A stretch of 64,000 nt of DNA from Paraktedonobacter carboxidivorans (GTDB lineage Bacteria > Chloroflexota > Ktedonobacteria > Ktedonobacterales > Ktedonobacteraceae): positions 62,001-126,000 of the forward strand of contig JBEVTI010000013.1 in the NCBI GenBank assembly GCA_041156125.1, written 5' to 3'. The translations under genes and the position numbers were made by a program. The notes beneath the pieces were generated by a model. The model made no database searches and was not told the DNA's origin. It saw only the letters and a program-made list of their open reading frames with translations. Positions 50,108 through 58,303 of this stretch are shown here, piece after piece (the stretch's first letter is position 1; every line of letters begins with the position of its first letter).

Positions 50108-51280
50108 ATGGAAATGACAAATATCAGGACTATCGCGCGCGAGCGTGCTGTTTCTAAGATGGGGTTAAATCCGTTTCCCTGGTATCGCGAGATGCGTGAG
50201 AAAGATCCTGTACATTTTGACGAACAGGCGCGCATCTGGGAGATTTTTACTTATCAGGATATTTTAGTGATTCTAAAAAATCCCGCTCTGTTCTCATCGG
50301 AACGTGCTCGGCAGATCTCGCAAGATGGGCTGAGTGGGAGTATTCTCTCGACTGATCCACCGCGCCATAATAAATTGCGTGGCCTGGTCTCGCAGGTATT
50401 TACGCCGCGTGCCATCGCTCGCCTGGAAGATCGCATGCGCGCGATCGTTAACGAACTGCTGGACGCGGGCGTGAAAGATGGCAGGCTTGATATCATCAGC
50501 GATCTGGCCTATCCGTTGCCCGTGATTGTAATCGCTGAGATGCTTGGCATTCCGGCCAGCGAGCGGGATATGTTCAAACGCTGGTCCGACGATGTCGTCA
50601 GCAACTTGTGGGAACGTGCAGTGGAAGGTTATCAAGAACTTAACCGCTATTTCCGTGAAATTGTAGGGCAGAGACGTAAGATGCCCTGGGATGATCTTAT
50701 CAGCGATCTGCTGAGCGCGCGCCTGGACGGTGAGCCGCTGACGGAAGATGAGATTGTCAACTTCTGCAACCTGCTGCTGGTCGCAGGTAACGAGACGACC
50801 ACAAATCTGATCGGCAATGCAGTGCTCTGTTTCGACGAATATCCAGAGTCTCTGGCGCAAATTCGCGCTGATCACTCACTGCTGCCAGATGCCATTGAAG
50901 AGGTGCTGCGTTTTCGCTCACCAGTGCAGCGTATGAGCCGTATACCACTCACTGACACCTCGCTCAGAGGTAAACTGCTTAAAGCCGATCAGCCTGTTTT
51001 CCTCTGGATTGCCGCGGCCAATCGCGATGAGCAGCAGTTTCCTGAGTCTGAGACCTTCGATATCAAGCGCACCCCCAATCGTCACCTGGCTTTTGGCAGC
51101 GGCATCCATGCCTGCCTGGGCGCTCCACTGGCTCGTTTAGAGACCAGGGTAGCCTTTGAGTGCCTACTGGAGCGCTTCCAGACCCTTCAACGCGACCAGA
51201 CTGTTTCCTTGCAGCCTATCCAGAGCTTTTTTGGCTATGGCGTAGAGCATCTGCCCGTCCAGGTCTCAGCTTCGTCCTAG
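50108..51280 (+). CDS. Cytochrome P450
   Basis: This soluble bacterial P450 has 390 residues. The I-helix oxygen-activation motif is VAGNETTTN, the ExxR motif is EEVLR, and the haem-binding loop is FGSGIHACLGAPLAR with the axial Cys. The sequence style (PPRHNKLRGLVSQVFTPRAI) is like CYP107/CYP109-type enzymes that hydroxylate fatty acids, steroids or polyketides. No ferredoxin gene is adjacent. GAGGAGAGACA precedes the ATG. Confidence 0.93.
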   Translation: MEMTNIRTIARERAVSKMGLNPFPWYREMREKDPVHFDEQARIWEIFTYQDILVILKNPALFSSERARQISQDGLSGSILSTDPPRHNKLRGLVSQVFTPRAIARLEDRMRAIVNELLDAGVKDGRLDIISDLAYPLPVIVIAEMLGIPASERDMFKRWSDDVVSNLWERAVEGYQELNRYFREIVGQRRKMPWDDLISDLLSARLDGEPLTEDEIVNFCNLLLVAGNETTTNLIGNAVLCFDEYPESLAQIRADHSLLPDAIEEVLRFRSPVQRMSRIPLTDTSLRGKLLKADQPVFLWIAAANRDEQQFPESETFDIKRTPNRHLAFGSGIHACLGAPLARLETRVAFECLLERFQTLQRDQTVSLQPIQSFFGYGVEHLPVQVSASS

Positions 51281-51298
51281 CAGGTGTTGTGAGTGATC

Positions 51299-51411
51299 CC
51301 TGCTTTTCAAAAGCAGGTCAAAGCAGCTTTGCCTCCCCGCCCCGGAGAAAAGAAGAGTTTTGGTGGGCGCGCTGCGCCCGCCAAAACTCTTCAAAACAAA
51401 AGGGTAGGGAG
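51299..51411. repeat. Composite dispersed palindromic repeat
   Basis: Box CCTGCTTTTCAAAAGCAGG (51299-51317), linker TTTGCCTCCCCGCCCC, then a long imperfect palindrome within 51333-51411 whose inner arms share GAAGAGTTTTGG(T/C)GGGCGC. The right arm carries AAAACAAAAGGGTAGGGAG as in the copy at 16127. Confidence 0.85.
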
Positions 51412-51433
51412 TGCAACATAATAAAAGGAGTTC

Positions 51434-51542
51434 GATTTTTCTGGAGCTTGTTGCTCGCGAAAAGCAGCAGGAGTGCAGAGGTCAGTCCTCTTGCTGGAGC
51501 CTATGGGACTGTGCCCCAGTAAAAAAGGCTTTACTGGGAGCA
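51434..51542. repeat. Second dispersed repeat family, copy 2
   Basis: Inverse of 11452-11550. It ends with CCCAGTAAA/TTTACTGGG (51515-51538), a hairpin that can terminate the frameshifted gene just beyond it on the minus strand. Confidence 0.7.
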
Positions 51543-51546
51543 TCTT

Positions 51547-53928
51547 TCAGGTCGAGGCGGTAACGGTACATGTTGCCACTACTGTCACAGTTACCGTCGC
51601 CGCTATCTCCCCCTGGTCATGATCCGCTGTGACATCGTAGGTGCATTGCGGATCACCAACCATGTGTTCATTTGAGCGCAATTGGCTCTTGAGATCTGCT
51701 ACAACGCTCTGTTTCGTTGAGGCCTCTAATGAGTTTGTTGCGCCATCGATATCACTCTGCTGCACGATCATCTGCGTTTGCGCGTCTTTGCCGCCAGTGA
51801 AGGGTGTGCTGTTGTCGATATCTAATGGCGCGGGATCGTCGGAGGCACCATAATGAGTCCAGCCTCTAATTGCAGAGATATTACCGATAGCCCCAACCTG
51901 CACGACGTGCGCGGGAACTATTACATCGGTGCCATTACCCGGAACTATAATTGTTGCGTCGAACATCATCTGTACGTTCGGAGTATTTTCAGAATCATCA
52001 TCAAAGACCGTACCAGCCTGATAAGTCATGTCAACACCATGCGGTGTACCTGCATAAGGATTACGCACCCTCAGTTCTCCAGTGGCCTGGGTTCCAGGGA
52101 CAGTTCTCTGCCCTGTGGCGTCAACTGTTTTGGTTTGAGTTTGCTGAGATGTCAGGACACGTTGTACTGGCGCAGGAGTAGAGGTCGGGGCCGGACTGGG
52201 AGTGGGAGTCGGCTGCGCGGTGGCAGTAGGTTGTGCAGTAGCGGTTGGCCGCGCAGTGGGGGTTGGCGTTGGCCGCGAGCCAGGGGTAGGAGTAGAGGTC
52301 GGACTTGGAGTCGGATCAGGAGTAGGTGTTGCTGTAGGCTGAGAGGTAGGTGTGGCTGTCGCAATAGCTGTGGTCTGTGTGATTGCGAAGGAGAGCGAGG
52401 CGCTGCGGTGACTTATGGCCTCGCTGGCATGAATGGTATGGTTGCCCAGTGGCCAGTCTGGCGCAATCTGGATAGTCGCATTGAATGTGCCATCGCTATG
52501 GACAGGGACCGTATTGCGGTCTGCGGGTATATGGGGTGCCAGGTGTAGCAGGTCCGCGCCAGTCGCGTTTTGTTGTGAACTTCTGACCAGCGGTATGGGA
52601 GCCTGTTGCTCCACCAGGAAGACCGCCAGGCCGGAATCTAAGGTCAATGTTACATTATTGCCGGGTAAAAAGTGCTGTCCATGCAGCATGAGTTTTCCTC
52701 CAGATGTAACAGTGGAACTGCCATTGAGAGAAAGACCTGGAGCAAAAACAGTTGCGCCCAATCCAATAGAGGTAGCTACAATGATCACAATAGCGGCCAG
52801 GAACCCGCCAGTCACCCCCAGCCAGCCAGGAAAATGCGCGCCTGGTTTCGGACGAAGAAGGCGGGGCAATCTGCTTTGCTGCCTGGCTGAGGCAGCCTGT
52901 TTGCCTGGTTGTTTTGCTGGAGAAAGGGAAGGCGCACGCGGCGTTTGAGTGCCTCGCGCGAATGGCAGATTTCCATGCGCATGAGGAGCGCCGGGAGCGT
53001 GCATGCCTGGATTAGGAGCTCCAGCCTGCAAAGAGGGAGGAACTGGAGAGTTGGCCAGATGATTGAGGGAATTGGGGTGGCATGAGGAGCGCCAGGAGCA
53101 TTTGTGGTCGGGCTAGCATTGCCAGGCTGCCAAGGGGGAGTAGCCGGTGAGTTGGCCAGATGGTTGAGGGAAGCGGGAATGGCATGGGGAAGTCCAGGAG
53201 CGTACATGCCATGGTTAGGGGCGCCTCCAGGCTGCCAAGGGGGAGTAGCCGGTGAATTGGCCAGATGATTGAGGGAGCCGGGAATGGTATGGGGAGCGCC
53301 GGGAGTGTACATGCCATGGTTAGGGGCTCCTACAGGCTGCAAAGGAGGTGTAGCTGGGGAATTGGCCAGATGGTTGAGGGAAGCGGGAATGGCATGAGGA
53401 GCACCGGGAGCATTCGTGGTCGGGCTAGCGCTGCCAGGCTGCCAAGGGGGAGTAGCCGGTGAGTTGGCCAGATGGTTGAAGGTAGCTGGACGCACATAGG
53501 GCGCATTGGAAGGGTTAGGATAAAGATTGGCTGAGCCGGAGGGAGTCGCGTTCGAGGGTTATAGGAAGATGTGGGACCTGAGGTATAAGAGGAATTACGG
53601 GTGGAGGGGTGGATTGTGGATGATTGGCCATTTGCTCCAGCAGAGATGGACTCATGTCAGCCATAGCTGCCCGTTGCTGGTAGTCCTGACTCTCGTGCCT
53701 GTTCTCCTGCAGGGGAAGCAGCATAATCGGACGCGGTATATGCCTGGTAGAGGGTGGAATGCCCTGCTGGAAGTGCGGTCCTGGAAGTTCTACTCGCGCG
53801 TGGATATCACTGAGTGGCATAGTTGGCAGGTTGCTGCTATGGATTGATTGAGAGACAGTCTTTCCGCATTCGCCGCAAAAAATAGCCTGAGTGGGTAAAC
53901 TGCTACCACAAGAGTCACATTCTTTCAT
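51547..53928 (-). pseudogene. Frameshifted zinc-ribbon/repeat/membrane protein with baseplate-J-like outer domain
   Basis: One gene is split over three frames. Part 1 (53928-53515) starts MKECDSCGSSLPTQAIFCGECG, a zinc ribbon, with AAGGGGA upstream. Part 2 (to about 53065) is a run of ~35-residue repeats built on LNHLANSPATPPWQPG. Part 3 (to 51547) continues the same repeat after a one-base loss (TCCCTCAATCATCTGG out of step), then has a membrane helix (GWLGVTGGFLAAIVIIVATSIGLGA), an IPT-like segment, a Thr/Pro-rich linker and a domain like baseplate J (GTVFDDD, TIIVPGNGTDVIVPAHVVQVGAIGNISA). Repeats favour slippage, so true decay, phase variation or assembly error are all possible. Confidence 0.7.
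53034..53497 (-). repeat. Coding tandem repeats of about 102-105 bases
   Basis: About five copies of a unit encoding LNHLANSPATPP(W/L)QP followed by either ASPTTNAPGAPHAIPAS or APNHGMYxPGxPHxIPxS. Two alternating subtypes are seen. The last unit lacks one base, which moves the frame. Confidence 0.8.
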
Positions 53929-54591
53929 ACGAGTCCCCTTCCCGATCAGACATATATATGCGCGGCCTTGGGCATGTTTCACTCTCTTCCCAATTGGCGC
54001 TGAGGCGGGAAAATCTGGCTACTATCGCTAAATACTACTCTGACAGAACGCTACAAAGGAGAAAAAACGGAGAAATTCCCTACGAGACATATCCCAACAA
54101 AATACGTACAAAAGATGCCAATCGAAGTGACTACTGATCGTGAAATCCTTCCACAGTATAGAATATATTTCTTATAATTTCAAGAAAGAATGACTATGGA
54201 AAGGAAATTTTGTGCTTTAACATTGCCTTAAAGAAATGTTTACATTGCTATTACAAGCCTATTCTTTGACCTTAACAGGCGTACATCAATATAGATACGA
54301 GGAAAATCTGGTTTTAGATCGCTTATTAAAGGTTATATTTGTACAGGCATGTAATGTCAAATTCATCTTGGGACACCGTCTGCTCATATGTGCGGTGCAT
54401 AGGAGCTGGCGGCAGATGAATAGTCACGCAACCTGTTTATGAATGGAACGGGACGCGCCGGGGAGCAACATAGCCATTGGCGGGAGCCTTGTGGGTGTTT
54501 GTGCTAAGGTCAGCCGCTTCAGGTGGGATCTTAATGCTATTTACGTGGGTTTGCTATCACATTGCCTGAGAGTCGTACTGAGGGGAAACAT
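53929..54591. promoter_or_regulatory. Divergent intergenic region with a promoter for the PstS-like gene
   Basis: TTGACC (54266-54271) and TATAGA (54290-54295) are 18 bases apart. The leader from ~54300 to 54591 is GC-richer and contains several short stems (for example CACCG/CGGTG near 54380 and CCTGTT/AACGGG near 54435), so it may be structured. I tested it by eye against the c-di-GMP-I consensus and it does not fit. No gene is supported. Confidence 0.4.
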
Positions 54592-55572
54592 GTGAAAACC
54601 CGAAATTTATTTTGTCGTCTGTCCTTGTTAAAATATAAGTTTCGTTCCGCGCGTCTGCTTGCTCTGGCCTCTGGCCTCTTGTTCCTCCTGGTGGCCTGTG
54701 TTACGCCTTTCAATAACACGCCTGCTGCGCTCAGCGGACAGATCAAAGTCGATGGCTCAACAGCCCTGCAGCCCCTTGTTAGCAAGGCCGCTACCTCTTT
54801 TGAGAAACTTTATCCACAGGTACATATCAATGTCAGCGGAGGTGGAAGCGTCACCGGACTCAGCGATGTAGCCTCGCATAGAGTGGACATCGGCGACTCT
54901 GATATTTATGCCGATCCAGCGACTTACCCTGATCCCAATCTGACCGATCACCTGGTCTGTGTTATCCCCTTCACAATGATCGTCTCATCCGATATCAATC
55001 TCACGAACTTGACTACATCAGACATCATCAATATTTTTGCCACGGGGAAATATACTAACTGGGCACAATTGGGTGGGCCAGATCTGCCGATTGTACCGAT
55101 TGTGCGCCCACCAACCTCAGGGACGCGCGCGACGTTCCGGCGTTATATCCTGGGGGGACGAGATGAGTTAAGCACTTTGACGGCAATCAGTTCCTCGCAG
55201 GATCTGGTCACCAGAGTGGCTCAGACACCAGGCGCAATCGGCTACCTGGCTGCCTCGGTTTTAAATGCGCAAGTACGTGTTATCTCGATTAATAGCTACG
55301 CGGCGAGTCTGAAGAATATTGAATCAGGTCATTACACCTTCTGGAGCTATGAGCATATGTACACCCTTAATACGCTGAATCAGACCAATGGTGCCTTGAT
55401 CGATGCCTTTCTGAATTTTATGCTTGCACCCCAGTTTCAGCCGCAGGTCGTAGCTCTGCACTATTTTCCTATTTCTGACTTGAAGTTCCCTCTCCTGTCG
55501 GCGAACACACCTGTGGGAACCAGCCTGGGTACTCCATATCTTGTGGAAGAAAGAAAAAGGTTTCGCGTATGA
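54592..55572 (+). CDS. PstS-like phosphate-binding lipoprotein
   Basis: The 326-residue protein starts with GTG at 54592 (GAGGGG seven bases ahead). It has a lipoprotein signal ending LLFLLVAC, with Cys36 as lipid anchor. The mature part is a type II phosphate-binding domain: IKVDGSTALQPLV, INVSGGGSVTGL, HRVDIGDSDI, FATGKYTNWAQLGG, RPPTSGTRATFRRYIL and TPGAIGYLA. There are no pstCAB genes here. Instead it overlaps by four bases (ATGA) with a HAMP-domain membrane protein, so it may be a phosphate sensor rather than a transporter part. Confidence 0.85.
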   Translation: MKTRNLFCRLSLLKYKFRSARLLALASGLLFLLVACVTPFNNTPAALSGQIKVDGSTALQPLVSKAATSFEKLYPQVHINVSGGGSVTGLSDVASHRVDIGDSDIYADPATYPDPNLTDHLVCVIPFTMIVSSDINLTNLTTSDIINIFATGKYTNWAQLGGPDLPIVPIVRPPTSGTRATFRRYILGGRDELSTLTAISSSQDLVTRVAQTPGAIGYLAASVLNAQVRVISINSYAASLKNIESGHYTFWSYEHMYTLNTLNQTNGALIDAFLNFMLAPQFQPQVVALHYFPISDLKFPLLSANTPVGTSLGTPYLVEERKRFRV

Positions 55573-57470
55573 GTCTTGCTTCAAACCACCCTCAGAAGTC
55601 TCAACCTCTGCGCTCCAGCCGCCAGATCTATGGGGGGCGCAATTTATTTCTCGATCTGCCAATCGCCTGGCGTCTCGCTCTGGGTTTTCTCGTCGCGGCG
55701 CTGGTCGCGGCCCTGGCCGCTGGAGTTGTTGGCCTGGAACGTTCGCAATCATTGAGTAAGCAGACCGACTTCTATCATCGTCTGTTACAGGTGAATACAT
55801 CCCTGACGACTGGACGCAGCTTCCTGGAATTGATGAATTCAAAGCTGCACCAGACAGTAGATGACGCGGGCGCGCTCAATCCTTCGCGTGAGACGCTCGC
55901 GTTGGACAATGCCGCGCTCGCCAATCTCACCAACCTGTATACCCAAACCCTGAATACCTATGTGCAGCAGGATCTGCTTGAGCAGCACTCTGATCAGATG
56001 CTCTTTCTAAACGAAGCCAATGCTGATAACCTGGCGCAGCAACAACTCACTCTGACCAGTAGTACCCAGCGTACCTGGCAGTATTATCAGACAGCGCAAC
56101 AGGATACTCTGGCATATCTCTCAAATCCCACCATCACACCTGCGCAACTGAAAAGCGCGCAACTCGTGTTACAGCAACAGGCCGAGCCGACAAATGCTGA
56201 TGCTCTGAGCGCGCTTCACTCGCTGCTGCAACTTGACGATCGCCTGGCTTCGGCGGTGGACAACGCGACTAATGTTGAAATTCATAATCAGTTGTTGACC
56301 ACGCTCATAGCTACGCTTTGTGCCTTTCTCTTCATCGCACTGGTGGGCTGGTTTATCTCAGAGACGCTGGTGCGTCGTCTACGCCATCTGCAACGCGTCA
56401 CGCGCGCCGTGGAGGAGGGCAGCATTAGCGAGCGCGTGCGGGTAACCGGGCGCGACGAGATCGCGGAAGTTTCGCTAGCCGTCAACTCGATGGTTGATAC
56501 GATTGTGACCCTGCTTGAGGAAACACGTCAGCAGCGCGATGCGCTCACAGGAGCCGCCGAACATCTCTTCTCAGATATGCGCATTGCCAATGCTGGTGAT
56601 TTGCGCATCAACGCGACCGTCAGCAACGATCCTATAGGTATGCTGGCCAATGCCTTTAACTTCACCGTTGGCCGTTTCCGACGTTTTGTCCTGCGCACAC
56701 AGGCCACCGTTGATCAGCTCGAAGTTGTCTCGCGTCAGAGCCTGGAGCGTTCCGGGATGTTTATCGCGCTGGTGCGTATGTATCTGCGCGACATGCCCCA
56801 CTCTCAGACATCAGGGCAGGCACCATCCACCAGTCCCCTGCCCAGGCCCACCAGCGGCTTGCAGACTGGTCAACGTAAATCCGCGCCTTTAGAACCGACA
56901 CAGGATGCGCTCCTCCAACTGACACGTGGCGATCTGGAAAAGCGTCTGACTACTACCAGTGAAACCATCGAGCGAGCAACGCTCTCAGTTGGCCGGCTCA
57001 GTGAATTAATCACCAGGCGGACGGGCACATTTGCTGGCAGTATCACTGAAAAGACAGCGCAGACGCAACGCCAGGAATTGGGCGTTCTGGAACAACTGTT
57101 GCGCAAACTGAGCAGAGAGATCCACCAGGTGCAACTCAACTCTACGCATAACCTCGCCCGACTGGACGCCGCGCTCACCAGCCGGGAGGTGAGCGCGCCT
57201 GACTTCGCGGAGGTTGTGCCTGGCATCACAGAGACTCAATATCTGGAATTTGTGCGCCAGGCAGGCAGCTTCGCAGTTGAAATCAATGCCCTCGCCAAGC
57301 GTCTGGGCGCGATTCTGCAAGAGATGCGTACAGGCATCGTGCCCTTCCATCTCGAGGGTGCCTCCAATCCCGCTGAGGGCGCGAGAACGGCAAACTATCA
57401 ACTAGAGATTGAGCCTTTCGCCTCTCTTACGCCTTCCAACCTGACTGGTAGAAAGAATGATAGGTCCTGA
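55569..57470 (+). CDS. HAMP-domain membrane sensor without an obvious output domain
   Basis: The 633-residue protein has a membrane helix at ~41-65 (LGFLVAALVAALAAGVVGL), a helical outer domain of ~175 residues, a second helix at ~243-265 (LLTTLIATLCAFLFIALVGWF) and a HAMP domain (RRLRHLQRVTRAVEEGSISERVRVTGRDEIAEVSLAVNSMVDTI). A second HAMP-like segment follows (RIANAGDLRINATVSNDPIGMLANAFN). The remaining ~250 residues are long helices split by a Pro/Ser-rich linker. No histidine-kinase, GGDEF or methyl-accepting signature is visible. The coupled PstS-like lipoprotein suggests phosphate or another anion as the signal. Confidence 0.78.
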   Translation: MSLASNHPQKSQPLRSSRQIYGGRNLFLDLPIAWRLALGFLVAALVAALAAGVVGLERSQSLSKQTDFYHRLLQVNTSLTTGRSFLELMNSKLHQTVDDAGALNPSRETLALDNAALANLTNLYTQTLNTYVQQDLLEQHSDQMLFLNEANADNLAQQQLTLTSSTQRTWQYYQTAQQDTLAYLSNPTITPAQLKSAQLVLQQQAEPTNADALSALHSLLQLDDRLASAVDNATNVEIHNQLLTTLIATLCAFLFIALVGWFISETLVRRLRHLQRVTRAVEEGSISERVRVTGRDEIAEVSLAVNSMVDTIVTLLEETRQQRDALTGAAEHLFSDMRIANAGDLRINATVSNDPIGMLANAFNFTVGRFRRFVLRTQATVDQLEVVSRQSLERSGMFIALVRMYLRDMPHSQTSGQAPSTSPLPRPTSGLQTGQRKSAPLEPTQDALLQLTRGDLEKRLTTTSETIERATLSVGRLSELITRRTGTFAGSITEKTAQTQRQELGVLEQLLRKLSREIHQVQLNSTHNLARLDAALTSREVSAPDFAEVVPGITETQYLEFVRQAGSFAVEINALAKRLGAILQEMRTGIVPFHLEGASNPAEGARTANYQLEIEPFASLTPSNLTGRKNDRS

Positions 57471-57781
57471 CCATTGCTAGAAAAAGACCAGCTTGCTTTT
57501 ATCATGCATGCAAATTTGAGTCGCACCCGCCTTTGGAAAGGCAGGTGAGGCAGTGCAATATTTTGCTATATTTCTTAAAATTATTATAGTACTTTTCGCC
57601 TCAGGAATTGATTTCTGTGGAGTCGGGTCTTTATAATGATGCAGATCAGACACTGGTCGCTTCAGCATAGTCTGGAGAATAACGTGGAATAGAAGACTCT
57701 ATTTCTTCTCACGTGTTTTAAGTAATCTGAAACTGTGGCAGGAAAAGAGCATGCAAACAAGTATTAAGGAGTTACCTCACT
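57471..57781. other. Intergenic region
   Basis: A small hairpin GCCTTTGGAAAGGC at 57529-57542 may end the sensor operon. No gene is seen. A good ribosome site AAGGAG lies at 57765 before the CoxG-like gene. Confidence 0.4.
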
Positions 57782-58234
57782 ATGGATTTTTCAGGGAGTC
57801 AGAAAATTATTGCATCTCGTGAACAAGTCTACAATGCGTTACTTGATCCCGCTGTACTTAAAGCTAGTATTTCTGGCGTTGAGAGCGCCGAATATGTCAA
57901 TGATCAGTTTGAAGGTCGGGCGTTGAAGCTTGTGCTTGTTACTCCTATTCCAGGCTTTAAAGGCCCATACGAGATTTACCTGAAGACGCAGGAAGCTGTA
58001 GCACCTTCGCACCTGGTGCTGGTGGCTTCGCCTTCTAGCGATGTGGGCTCGATCAAAGCGGCCCTGACCATTGATCTGACCGACGATGTCGGCGGCACCA
58101 ACCTGAACTATAACACACACGCTGAGGCATCTGGCAAGATTGGCGCAGTGCCCGATATGGTTGTCAAGCCGATTGTTAAGGGGCAGATTGACAAGTTTTT
58201 CAGCAGCTTTGAGAAGCAGGTCAGCTCGAAATAG
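57782..58234 (+). CDS. CoxG-like SRPBCC-fold protein
   Basis: The 150-residue protein matches the carbon monoxide dehydrogenase subunit G (CoxG) family of START-like fold proteins: MDFSGSQKIIASREQVYNALLDPAVLKASISGVES at the start, a middle VTPIPGFKGPYEIYLKT, and LNYNTHAEASGKIGAVPDMVVKPIVKGQIDKFFSSFEKQV at the end. No CO dehydrogenase subunit genes are present, so a role in CO oxidation cannot be claimed; such proteins bind lipids or quinones. Its stop codon starts a 72-base palindrome. Confidence 0.82.
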   Translation: MDFSGSQKIIASREQVYNALLDPAVLKASISGVESAEYVNDQFEGRALKLVLVTPIPGFKGPYEIYLKTQEAVAPSHLVLVASPSSDVGSIKAALTIDLTDDVGGTNLNYNTHAEASGKIGAVPDMVVKPIVKGQIDKFFSSFEKQVSSK

Positions 58235-58303
58235 TATTCTGGTGAAATAAAGAAAAGCAAGATGGCGCGCCATCTTGCTTTTCTTTATTTCACCAGAATA
58301 CTA
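58232..58303. terminator. Perfect 72-base palindrome running from stop codon to stop codon
   Basis: The 36-bp arms (58232-58267 and 58268-58303) are exact reverse complements. The first three bases TAG are the stop of the CoxG-like gene and the last three, CTA, are the stop (TAG) of acetate kinase on the other strand. The arms hold A/T-rich GAAATAAAGAAAAGC and a GATGGCG core. Confidence 0.93.

Noticed and set aside
54420..54540. c-di-GMP-I riboswitch-like words (CACGCA, GGGACGC) before the PstS-like gene
   Set aside because: The required tetraloop-receptor stems and the spacing of the consensus are not there.
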